39,890 nt of DNA from Ferruginibacter sp. Its GTDB lineage: Bacteria > Bacteroidota > Bacteroidia > Chitinophagales > Chitinophagaceae. This document shows, one piece after another, positions 9,311 through 16,095 of this stretch. The notes below the pieces were generated by a model. The model saw only the letters and a program-made list of their open reading frames with translations. It ran no database searches and had not been told where the DNA came from. Where the stretch lies: NCBI GenBank assembly GCA_025963635.1, contig JAOQAK010000103.1, positions 1-39,890 of the forward strand, in the 5' to 3' direction. Position numbers and translations under genes: made by a program. Position 1 is the stretch's first letter. Each line of letters starts with the position of its first letter.

Positions 9311-11017
9311 ATGAAAAATTTAATTATAACCGCGTTTACAATATCCGGACTCCTGATGTTTAGTTCGTGTAAAAAAGTATTGGACTATACTCCAACGGGT
9401 GTATTGTCATCTTCCGATTTGAAATCAACGACAGCGATTGAAGGGCTTGTTACTTCAGCGTATGCTGCCATAGGAAATGGTGATATGATCGGGCCCATTT
9501 ACAGCAATTGGGTATATGGAAGTGTTCGTTCTGATGATGCCTACAAAGGCGGGGGCGGTACCGGTGATGTGGGTGAAATTGATGCAATGGAACATTATAA
9601 CCTGGTTACGCCCACAATGGACGCATTTGTTTCACGCACCTGGAAAAATTTATTCAAATCCATTTCAAGGGCCAATGTGGCGCTGCGGGCTGTTAATTCC
9701 CTTTCTGATGCAGAGTTTCCAGCCAAAAAAACACGTTTGGGTGAATTGAGGTTCCTCCGGGCACATAGCTATTTTACCATGAAATTACTGTACAAGAATA
9801 TTCCAATATTTGATGAAAATGCTACAGATGAACAAATTCTGAAAACTTCCAACGATTTAAAAAATGAGGAAGCATGGAATAAAATAGCTGCTGATTTCCA
9901 GTTTGGAATTGATAACCTGCCTCAATCTCAGCCAGAGTTGGGCCGGGTGAACAAATTCGCTGCACAGGCCTACCTTGCAAAACTGAGATTGTACCAGGCA
10001 TATGAGCAGGATGATAAACATAAGGTTACCAGTATCAACCAGGCAAGATTGCAGGAGGTGATTACATTGACCCAGGCTGTTATTTCCTCCGGTAAATATG
10101 CGCTAAGCAGCGACATCGCTAACAATTTTTTACCTGAAACCGAAAATGGGCCCGAGTCAGTTTTTGCCATCCAGTTTACCATTAATGATGGTACTACTTC
10201 CGGCAGGCTGAGCTTTGAAGATGGATTGAACTACCCTCATGGTGCACCACAATATGGTTGCTGCGGTTTTCATGCGCCAAGTCAAAACCTGGTGAATGCA
10301 CATACTACGGATGCAAACGGGTTGCCAAATTTTTCCACCTTCAATAATGGCATTGCAGATTTATCAACAGCAACGGTTGATCCACGCCTCGACCATACAG
10401 TAGGAATAGATGGCCATCCATACAAATATGATAATACAAAACCGTTCAGCAATAGCTGGGTGCGTGATGCCGGTGTATATGGTAATTTTCACTCGATGCG
10501 CTATCAGCAACTTGCAACGAGTCCATCTTACTTCAAACTTGGACCATTCATGGGTACTGCAAAAAATTATGATGTGCTTAGATTTGATGATATCCTGTTG
10601 ATGCAGGCGGAAGCATATATCGAATCAGGGCAACCTGATAAAGCTTTACCGTTGATTAATCAAATAAGAACAAGGGCTGCAGCAAGTACGGGTAAACTCA
10701 AAAAGGCGGATGGAACCTTTGCTTCCAATTACAATATAAAACCCTATACTGCTGCCGGTTGGACACAGGCATATGCCCGGAAAGCCTTGCAATGGGAAAG
10801 GCGGCTTGAATTTGCAACAGAAGGCGCCCGGTTTTTTGACCTGGTAAGATGGGGGATTGCTGAACAAACCTTAAATGATTACATCACTGTAGAAAAAACA
10901 AGGAGAAGTTTTTTAGCTACAGCGAAGTTTACCGCAGGAAGAGATGAATACCTGCCCATTCCGCAATCGGAGATTACTTTTACCAATGGCTTGTATAAAC
11001 AAAATCCCGGCTATTAA
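9311..11017 (+). CDS. SusD/RagB-family surface glycan-binding lipoprotein
   Basis: 568 residues. The N terminus MKNLIITAFTISGLLMFSSC is a lipoprotein signal with Cys20 followed by KK. The SusD fold is visible from the early ...LDYTPTGVLSSSDL segment, the TPR-like helices with RANVALRAV and LGELRFLRAHSYFTMKLLY, and the C-terminal RALQWERRLEFATEGARFFDLVRWG region that typifies RagB/SusD. The gene follows susC by 20 bp. It forms the lid over the SusC barrel and delivers fructan oligosaccharides; ligand identity is inferred from context. Confidence 0.95.
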   Translation: MKNLIITAFTISGLLMFSSCKKVLDYTPTGVLSSSDLKSTTAIEGLVTSAYAAIGNGDMIGPIYSNWVYGSVRSDDAYKGGGGTGDVGEIDAMEHYNLVTPTMDAFVSRTWKNLFKSISRANVALRAVNSLSDAEFPAKKTRLGELRFLRAHSYFTMKLLYKNIPIFDENATDEQILKTSNDLKNEEAWNKIAADFQFGIDNLPQSQPELGRVNKFAAQAYLAKLRLYQAYEQDDKHKVTSINQARLQEVITLTQAVISSGKYALSSDIANNFLPETENGPESVFAIQFTINDGTTSGRLSFEDGLNYPHGAPQYGCCGFHAPSQNLVNAHTTDANGLPNFSTFNNGIADLSTATVDPRLDHTVGIDGHPYKYDNTKPFSNSWVRDAGVYGNFHSMRYQQLATSPSYFKLGPFMGTAKNYDVLRFDDILLMQAEAYIESGQPDKALPLINQIRTRAAASTGKLKKADGTFASNYNIKPYTAAGWTQAYARKALQWERRLEFATEGARFFDLVRWGIAEQTLNDYITVEKTRRSFLATAKFTAGRDEYLPIPQSEITFTNGLYKQNPGY

Positions 11018-11037
11018 TTATCAATAGAATGGATGAT

Positions 11038-11111
11038 ACCAGCAGGACTTTTTTGTTGGCATGCGGCACACATAAAATGCATGAAAGCTTCAAGAGATAA
11101 GTCCTGCTGGT
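11038..11111. repeat. 13-bp perfect inverted repeat with 48-nt loop in the SusD-GH32 gap
   Basis: ACCAGCAGGACTT at 11038-11050 and its exact reverse complement AAGTCCTGCTGGT at 11099-11111 flank a 48-nt loop. It begins 20 bp after the susD stop and ends 45 bp before the GH32 start. It could form a stem in the operon mRNA that partly terminates or protects the upstream message. No T-run follows. Confidence 0.5.
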
Positions 11112-11156
11112 TTCTTAATGAAGAACATCACTATTTTTACAAGGATAAATTTAAAT

Positions 11157-12686
11157 ATGAAAATCAGAAACTCAGCGACTGTAGTTTGCATCATAACAAT
11201 GCAGTTGTTTATGGGCCATCTTTTGGCGCAGACAAAAAGAAATTTCATGAATGAACAACACCGGCCGCAAATTCATTTTTCACCTGCAGCGCACTGGATG
11301 AATGATCCCAATGGAATGGTGTTTTACAAAGGTGTATATCATTTATTTTTTCAGCACAATCCAGGCGCTTCCATTTGGGGCCCCATGCATTGGGGCCATG
11401 CTACCAGTAAAGACCTCATTCATTGGCAAGAGCAACCCATTGCATTGTACCCCGATAGCCTGGGAACAATTTTTTCGGGAAGCGCCGTGGCGGATATTCA
11501 TAATACATCCGGGTTTGGACGTGACGGGAAAGTTCCGCTGGTGGCTATTTTTACGCACCACAATGATCATTTAGGTGCAGGAAGAAATGACTTTCAAAAC
11601 CAGAGTATTGCTTACAGTCTTGATGAAGGGAAATCGTGGACAAAATATAGCGGTAACCCGGTGTTGAAAAACCCGGGTATCAAAGATTTTCGTGATCCAA
11701 AAGTAATGTGGCATGAGGCAGGTAAAAAATGGGTCATGACATTGGCTACAAAGGACCATATCACTTTTTATTCTTCCAAAAATTTAAAAAGCTGGCAGAA
11801 AGAAAGTGAGTTTGGCGCTGCGATCGGTGCACATGGTGGTGTATGGGAATGTCCTGATCTTTTCAGCCTGCCTTACCAGGGCAAAACGATTTGGGTATTG
11901 CTGGTGAGCATCAACCCGGGCGGGCCAAACGGAGGGTCAGCTACCCAGTACTTTACAGGTAATTTTGATGGCAAAACTTTTACTCCTTTTGAAACAGACA
12001 CCAGGTGGATAGATTACGGAGCCGATAATTACGCAGGGATTACCTGGTCAAATACCGGCAGCCGCAAAATATTTATCGGGTGGATGAACAACTGGCAATA
12101 TGCTAACATTGTACCTACAGAACAATGGAGAAGTGCCAACACCATACCCAGGGACCTTGCCATTAAAAAAGTAGGAGATCATTATTACCTGGCTTCACAA
12201 CCGGTGAAAGAATTGAGTGTCATCAAGGAGAAAACAAAAGTTTTTGAAAATATTGCAATCGGCAACTATGATCTTGGGAAAAGCATTGGCTCATTGAACG
12301 GTGCCGCCAGGATTGATATTATTGCTAATCAATCAGAAAGTTTTTCTTTTACGCTATCCAATGCAGCCGGCGAGCAGGTGATCGCAGGCTATGATAAAGC
12401 CATCAATCAGTATTACATCGATCGTTCTAAATCCGGTAAGATTGATTTTGAAAAAGGCTTTGCAGCAAAGCACACTGCGCCCCGGTTATCGCCTAAAAAT
12501 ATCACTCAATTAACATTGGTGATAGATGATGCTTCAATAGAATTATTCGCGGATGATGGGCTTACTGTGATGACGGAAATTTTCTTTCCAAATAAACCCT
12601 ACGATCAAATGCACATTCAGTCTGCCAGTAATTTCTTATTGAAGAAAATTGTATACACTGAGCTAAAAAGTATTTGGCATAAATAA
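11157..12686 (+). CDS. Secreted GH32 beta-fructosidase (levanase/inulinase/invertase type)
   Basis: I take the ATG at 11157 (509 residues), because it opens a clean signal peptide ending at GHLLAQ (~25) and has AAGGA 11 bases upstream; an in-frame ATG at 11118 would add 13 unneeded residues. All three GH32 catalytic motifs are present: WMNDPNG with nucleophile Asp50, FRDPK with Asp180 (transition-state stabiliser), and WECPD with acid/base Glu231. The five-bladed propeller is followed by a C-terminal beta-sandwich (~350-509). No lipobox Cys is seen, so it is probably periplasmic, cutting oligosaccharides imported by SusCD and yielding fructose for the transporter and kinase. Exo- versus endo-action and linkage preference cannot be read from the sequence. 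Confidence 0.94.
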   Translation: MKIRNSATVVCIITMQLFMGHLLAQTKRNFMNEQHRPQIHFSPAAHWMNDPNGMVFYKGVYHLFFQHNPGASIWGPMHWGHATSKDLIHWQEQPIALYPDSLGTIFSGSAVADIHNTSGFGRDGKVPLVAIFTHHNDHLGAGRNDFQNQSIAYSLDEGKSWTKYSGNPVLKNPGIKDFRDPKVMWHEAGKKWVMTLATKDHITFYSSKNLKSWQKESEFGAAIGAHGGVWECPDLFSLPYQGKTIWVLLVSINPGGPNGGSATQYFTGNFDGKTFTPFETDTRWIDYGADNYAGITWSNTGSRKIFIGWMNNWQYANIVPTEQWRSANTIPRDLAIKKVGDHYYLASQPVKELSVIKEKTKVFENIAIGNYDLGKSIGSLNGAARIDIIANQSESFSFTLSNAAGEQVIAGYDKAINQYYIDRSKSGKIDFEKGFAAKHTAPRLSPKNITQLTLVIDDASIELFADDGLTVMTEIFFPNKPYDQMHIQSASNFLLKKIVYTELKSIWHK

Positions 12687-12708
12687 TACGATGCCTCATA
12701 ATTGAGCA

Positions 12709-12751
12709 ATCAATTTAAGAGTATCCCTATGCAAATGAGTACCCGAATTCT
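12709..12751. repeat. Direct repeat copy A (43 bp)
   Basis: It pairs with 12951-12993: 32 of 43 positions agree, including the shared starts ATCAATTTA and the cores CTATGC and TGAGTACCCGA. The two copies bracket the nested inverted repeats. Confidence 0.6.
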
Positions 12752-12756
12752 TGTTT

Positions 12757-12912
12757 CCCAGCAACATCTCCCAATAGCCTCAGCGTTGGTGGGACGTTGC
12801 GTAATTAATGGAAGTTGCTACTTATATCAGATTAGTGATATAGAACCCCCAGACGGTACTCCATACGCAACGTCCCCGACTCTGCACAAGTCCGTGGGGA
12901 GACGTTGCTGGG
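12757..12912. repeat. Nested inverted repeats forming a large potential stem-loop
   Basis: The outer arms CCCAGCAACATCTCCC (12757-12772) and GGGAGACGTTGCTGGG (12897-12912) pair at 15 of 16 positions. The inner arms GGGACGTTGCGTA (12791-12803) and TACGCAACGTCCC (12864-12876) pair perfectly over 13 bp. Outer and inner arms also share the AACGTC/GACGTT core. The element lies 70 bp after the GH32 stop and could end the operon transcript. Confidence 0.6.
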
Positions 12913-12950
12913 AAGAGGATAGACCGTATCTGATAAAGTGAGCATTTACC

Positions 12951-12993
12951 ATCAATTTAGAGAATTTGCTATGCGATTGAGTACCCGATTTCT
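12951..12993. repeat. Direct repeat copy B (43 bp)
   Basis: This is the partner of copy A at 12709-12751, about 74% identical, offset by 242 bp. It is followed directly by the GGCTTCCG...GGTGAGG repeat-like sequence. Confidence 0.6.
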
Positions 12994-13136
12994 CAGGTCA
13001 GGCTTCCGTTTCTCCTTGGAGAAGAGTTGGGGGTGAGGTCAACGGGCGTCGAAGTAAACCATATCAATATCTGGTAAACATCCAGTAACTTCAGCTATCA
13101 AAATTTTTATCTCTCCACAGCAACCTATCAGTATTT

Positions 13137-13712
13137 ATGGCATCAACTATTCTTCTTGTTAAAAACATGGTTTGTCATCGTTGCGTACTTGCTGTTGAGA
13201 ATATTTTGCAAAATGAGTCAATCCCTTTTCAAAAAGTAGTTTTTGGTGAAATACATTTGATTGAAGAACTTTCGCCAGTACAAAGAGACCGGCTAATAAA
13301 AGAATTGAATAAAGTGGGCTTTGAACTGATTGATAATTATACCGGCGGACTCATCGAAAAAATCAAGCAACTGGTGATTAAGAGAGCCCGGAACGAAGTA
13401 GATGAAAAAGAAAGAAAATTAAAGCTCTCCAATTATCTTTCTGATAAGGTGAATCACGAGTACACTTACCTGAGTAGTTTATTCTCATCTGTTGAAGGAA
13501 GAACCATTGAAAACTACTTTATTGAGCAGCGGATTGAAAAAGCCAAAGAGCTGCTCATTTATGGTCAATTGACCTTATCGCAAATTGCATTTGATCTTGA
13601 ATACAGCAGTGTTGCCCATCTCTCCACCCAATTTAAAAAGATTACCGGTTTAACGCCTTCCTACTTCAAAGAAATAGGGATGGCAAAACGTAAATCATTG
13701 GATAAAGTGTAA
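13137..13712 (+). CDS. AraC-type regulator with N-terminal HMA-like CxxC domain (putative metal sensor)
   Basis: 191 residues in two halves. Residues 1-66 follow a ferredoxin-like beta-alpha-beta-beta-alpha-beta order (ILLVKNMVCHRCV, helix, FQKVVFGEIHLIE, helix, VGFELID), and carry Cys13 and Cys16 in an MxCxxC motif at the position of the metal site of heavy-metal-associated domains. Residues ~100-185 are an AraC HTH: TIENYFIEQRIEKAKELL, LTLSQIAFDLEYSSVAHLS, and FKKITGLTPSYFKE. There is no sugar-binding cupin domain. The gene is followed after 99 bp by a cysteine-rich micro-gene on the same strand. I infer a metal or thiol-reactive signal; which metal is unknown. Its own promoter is not obvious. 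Confidence 0.8.
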   Translation: MASTILLVKNMVCHRCVLAVENILQNESIPFQKVVFGEIHLIEELSPVQRDRLIKELNKVGFELIDNYTGGLIEKIKQLVIKRARNEVDEKERKLKLSNYLSDKVNHEYTYLSSLFSSVEGRTIENYFIEQRIEKAKELLIYGQLTLSQIAFDLEYSSVAHLSTQFKKITGLTPSYFKEIGMAKRKSLDKV

Positions 13713-13723
13713 TCCCAAAATTC

Positions 13724-13750
13724 TGTAACGCTTACCCAAAGTAATGTAAC
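13724..13750 (+). promoter_or_regulatory. Direct TGTAAC repeats 21 bp apart, candidate AraC operator
   Basis: TGTAACgcttAC starts at 13724 and TGTAACagcaAC at 13745. The 21-bp spacing equals two helical turns, the usual geometry for the two HTH motifs or a dimer of an AraC-type activator. The downstream copy ends 21 bp before the -7 box, so it covers the -33 position. Confidence 0.5.
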
Positions 13751-13771
13751 AGCAACCACCTGTTCGCAAGC

Positions 13772-13779
13772 TATTTTTG
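13772..13779 (+). promoter_or_regulatory. Bacteroidota -7 promoter box of the micro-metallothionein
   Basis: TATTTTTG matches TAnnTTTG perfectly. No TTTG is found 19-21 bp upstream; that place is taken by the second TGTAAC repeat, the pattern of an activator-dependent promoter. Transcription would start around 13785, about 25 bases before the ATG at 13812. Confidence 0.5.
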
Positions 13780-13811
13780 TGTTATCAAATAACAATTAAA
13801 AAAACACAATT

Positions 13812-13931
13812 ATGAAATCAACAACAACAACAATCCGTCAAAATGCACAGAATGTAAAATGCAGCAATCCAAATTGTACTTGTTCCAACTGCAATTGCGG
13901 TCCCGTTTGTACCTGTTCAAATTGCAATTAA
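13812..13931 (+). CDS. Cysteine-rich micro-metallothionein-like peptide, 39 aa
   Basis: A 39-codon frame (ATG 13812, TAA 13929-13931) with eight cysteines at positions 17, 22, 24, 27, 29, 33, 35 and 38, all in the last 23 residues, arranged as CxC and CxxC. The Cys domain is an internal duplication: CTCSNCN at 22-28 and again at 33-39. The first 16 residues are a polar, Thr/Asn/Gln-rich leader without Cys. No His or aromatic residue is present, unlike the SmtA-type bacterial metallothioneins. The clean promoter upstream, the terminator 26 bp downstream and the CxxC-AraC gene before it argue for a real gene. I infer binding of a thiophilic metal such as Cu(I), Zn or Cd in the cytoplasm. I do not recall a named family. 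Confidence 0.75.
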   Translation: MKSTTTTIRQNAQNVKCSNPNCTCSNCNCGPVCTCSNCN

Positions 13932-13956
13932 GTAGTTCTTTATAAAAGAACATTCG

Positions 13957-13983
13957 GCCGCTTCCACTGAAGCGGCTTTTTTT
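13957..13983 (+). terminator. Intrinsic terminator after the micro-metallothionein
   Basis: GCCGCTTC (13957-13964), loop CACT, GAAGCGGC (13969-13976) and a run of seven T (13977-13983). A smaller 7-bp hairpin, GTTCTTT-ATA-AAAGAAC, precedes it at 13935-13951. Confidence 0.9.
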
Positions 13984-14279
13984 ATTGCTTCTCGATAAGG
14001 TTCCCGTGGAATGGTGGTGGCGATTACCTGATGCAGATTCAAGTGCTGATTGCCAAAGATGATGACAACCCTGAAATATTTACACAACTGGTTTGATGGC
14101 TGCAGGCATGTGCTGAACATTACACGCCTCACCCTAATAACTATGAAAAAATTTGTGAGTTCAAACCTTTCCTTGCAACTGTTGCAAACCTTTGTACTTT
14201 ATAAAGTAACTGTGCACACAAAATGAGGCATTCCGATGTAGGTAAACTGCAAGGCAATTTTTGTAACCATTAAGGAAAC

Positions 14280-14873
14280 TTACATATCCCTGATATAAAC
14301 ATAAATGTTGTGAGGAGCTATCTCATCACCGCCAAAATAAGGATACTGCCGGTAGCCGGAAACAAGGGAATCATTCAAGGCTCTTGGTAAGGCAACATTA
14401 TTTTCATCAACAGAAAAAAGATATTCTTTACCGGCAACACGAATCGTTGCTGAAATAGTTGCTCCGATAGCAACCTTTGAAATTTCCTTTGATGTTCTTA
14501 TGCCGTTTGCATATACATAGGCATACAGTCGCAGGGCATTCCTGTTCCAGTTCCAGCCAATTCTTGCACTGTTCAGATGGTTGTCAATGCCCTCAGAAAA
14601 ACCATACAATTTGTTGATGTCTTCCTGGTTGAGCGGATCAGCCGTTTTGTAAATAGCTGTGCTGTCAAATTTTACGCTGAAACTGATATGATCGCCGGTA
14701 AACTCTTTGAGCATGCTTTTATCGCAATAATGTGCTCCCTTTAAAATGGTGTATTTTGTATACAGCGATGCGGTATCGGTAACAACAGGGTTAGGGGTTG
14801 CCGGCATATCAACCAAATTTTTTTTGCATCCGGCAAGCAGCATCAGCTGCAGGATGATGAACAGGATCTTCAC
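14280..14873 (-). CDS. Lipoprotein of unknown function
   Basis: 197 residues. MKILFIILQLMLLAGC is a lipoprotein signal with Cys16 followed by KK, so the mature protein should be membrane-anchored. I do not recognise the family. The body looks like a beta-rich fold with a central segment rich in Asn, Trp and Tyr (NSARIGWNWNRNALRLYAYV, ~101-120) and a C-terminal PYFGGDEIAPHNIYVYI. It is transcribed alone, between the metallothionein terminator and the divergent NfnA-like gene; 296 bp to its left hold no recognisable gene. Confidence 0.75.
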   Translation of the reverse strand: MKILFIILQLMLLAGCKKNLVDMPATPNPVVTDTASLYTKYTILKGAHYCDKSMLKEFTGDHISFSVKFDSTAIYKTADPLNQEDINKLYGFSEGIDNHLNSARIGWNWNRNALRLYAYVYANGIRTSKEISKVAIGATISATIRVAGKEYLFSVDENNVALPRALNDSLVSGYRQYPYFGGDEIAPHNIYVYIRDM

Positions 14874-15234
14874 TGATTCTAATTTAAAAACTACTTATTA
14901 ATTTTTCCGGGTTGGGTGAATTTTTGACGGCATTCAATATACCTACTTCGGATTTTCGGGCAAAATTATTGGTTTATTTAAGGTGCAGTTGTAGAAAAAG
15001 CGGCATTTAACAAGTAATTAAATAGCCACAAATGTTATTTTTTTATACTAACTCCGCTACTGAAAACAGGCTGCCCGGGGATTTATCACAACGTGATTAT
15101 TTCTAGGGATACCATATCAAACCTTTTCTGCCCTGTCAAATGTAATTTTCATGATTTTACTCTTCTGCAAACCAAACATTCATCATCCTATTTAACCCGT
15201 TTGTGTTTTAGGTTTGCCCGGTAATCTTTTATAC
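14874..15234. other. Divergent intergenic region
   Basis: This region separates the lipoprotein gene (minus) from the NfnA-like gene (plus). Apart from the -7 box at 15209-15216, I see no gene or conserved RNA in it. Confidence 0.5.
15209..15216 (+). promoter_or_regulatory. Bacteroidota -7 box upstream of the NfnA-like gene
   Basis: TAGGTTTG matches TAnnTTTG. It overlaps an in-frame TTG at 15214, which therefore cannot be the start codon and supports the ATG at 15235. A -33 TTTG at the right distance was not found. Confidence 0.45.
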
Positions 15235-16095
15235 ATGAACAGGATATTATACAAGCACCAACTCTCACAGGATGTATTTCTTATGCGCCTGTATGCCCCC
15301 ATGATTGCAGAAGAACGGCTCGCAGGGCAATTCATCATCTTACAAACAGATGATAATTATGGCGAACGAATCCCACTCACCATTGCGGATGCAGATATTT
15401 CGGAAGGTTCAATTACCATCATCTTCCAGGTGGTAGGTAAAACCACCAAACACCTGGCGACCTTTGATGTGGGAGATGAATTACCAGCATTGGTGGGTCC
15501 CCTGGGAAAACCCACTCACATTGAAAACTTCGGAAGAGCAGTATGCGTTTGTGGTGGTATCGGTGTTGCACCGATGCACCCGATTGCACAGGCATTGAAA
15601 AAAGCGGGCAATCATGTCACAATCATTACGGGTGCAAGAACAAAAGATCTCATTATTCTTGAAAAGGAAATGAGTATGATTGCCGATGAATACATTGCCT
15701 GTACGGATGATGGATCTTATGGCAGAAAGTCACTCGTTACTGGCCCGCTGAAAGAGCTGTGTGAAAGTGAAGCGAAACCGGATATCGTCATAGCAATCGG
15801 CCCGCCGGTAATGATGAAGTTCTGTTCTGAAACAACCCGCCCTTATAACGTTTTTACCCAAGTATCGCTGAATACGATTATGGTTGATGGAACCGGCATG
15901 TGCGGTGGATGCAGGGTGAATGTAGGCAAGGAGGTGAAATTTGTTTGTGTTGACGGCCCCGAGTTCGACGGGCACCTGGTGGATTTTGACAACATGATCT
16001 CACGGTTAAGCGCCTATAAGGAAATTGAACGGACGCATTACAAATGTTTCGTTGAGAAAACTTTTAATAACGCTGCAAAAGCCGTAACCCTATGA
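15235..16095 (+). CDS. FAD/NAD-binding subunit of an NfnAB/SudAB-like complex (dihydroorotate dehydrogenase electron-transfer type)
   Basis: 286 residues from the ATG at 15235. An N-terminal FAD-binding barrel has RIPLT (45-49, the RxPLT flavin motif). A nucleotide-binding domain follows with CGGIGVAPMHPIA (~106-118) and VIAIGPPVMM. The C terminus has Asp218, Cys223, Cys226 and Cys238 (VDGTGMCGGCRV...VCVDG), matching the Asp-plus-three-Cys [2Fe-2S] ligand set of NfnA. The stop overlaps the start of the next gene by 4 bp (ATGA), so the two subunits are translationally coupled. The pair may be an NADH-dependent ferredoxin:NADP oxidoreductase, a sulfide/polysulfide reductase, or a glutamate-synthase-like diaphorase; sequence alone does not decide. 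Confidence 0.88.
   Translation: MNRILYKHQLSQDVFLMRLYAPMIAEERLAGQFIILQTDDNYGERIPLTIADADISEGSITIIFQVVGKTTKHLATFDVGDELPALVGPLGKPTHIENFGRAVCVCGGIGVAPMHPIAQALKKAGNHVTIITGARTKDLIILEKEMSMIADEYIACTDDGSYGRKSLVTGPLKELCESEAKPDIVIAIGPPVMMKFCSETTRPYNVFTQVSLNTIMVDGTGMCGGCRVNVGKEVKFVCVDGPEFDGHLVDFDNMISRLSAYKEIERTHYKCFVEKTFNNAAKAVTL

Larger units (their letters stand above)
12687..13136. other. Non-coding gap occupied by nested repeats
   Basis: No convincing gene lies here. The stretch holds two degenerate 43-bp direct repeats, two nested inverted repeats between them, and a GAGAAG...GGGGGTGAGG sequence (13003-13040) reminiscent of dispersed intergenic repeats common in Bacteroidota genomes. An open frame across 12702-12941 runs over the repeats and has no protein-like character. 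Confidence 0.6.

Noticed and set aside
11118..11156. Longer start for the GH32 gene
   Set aside because: The extra 13 residues precede a complete signal peptide starting at 11157, which also has an AAGGA sequence upstream.
12702..12941. 79-codon open frame
   Set aside because: It is created by the inverted and direct repeats and has no protein-like composition or start context.
13917..14132. Minus-strand frame of 71 codons
   Set aside because: It runs antisense across the terminator and the 3' end of the Cys-rich gene and resembles no known protein.
15214..15234. TTG start for the NfnA-like gene
   Set aside because: The TTG lies inside a perfect -7 box, so the transcript would start after it; ATG at 15235 fits.
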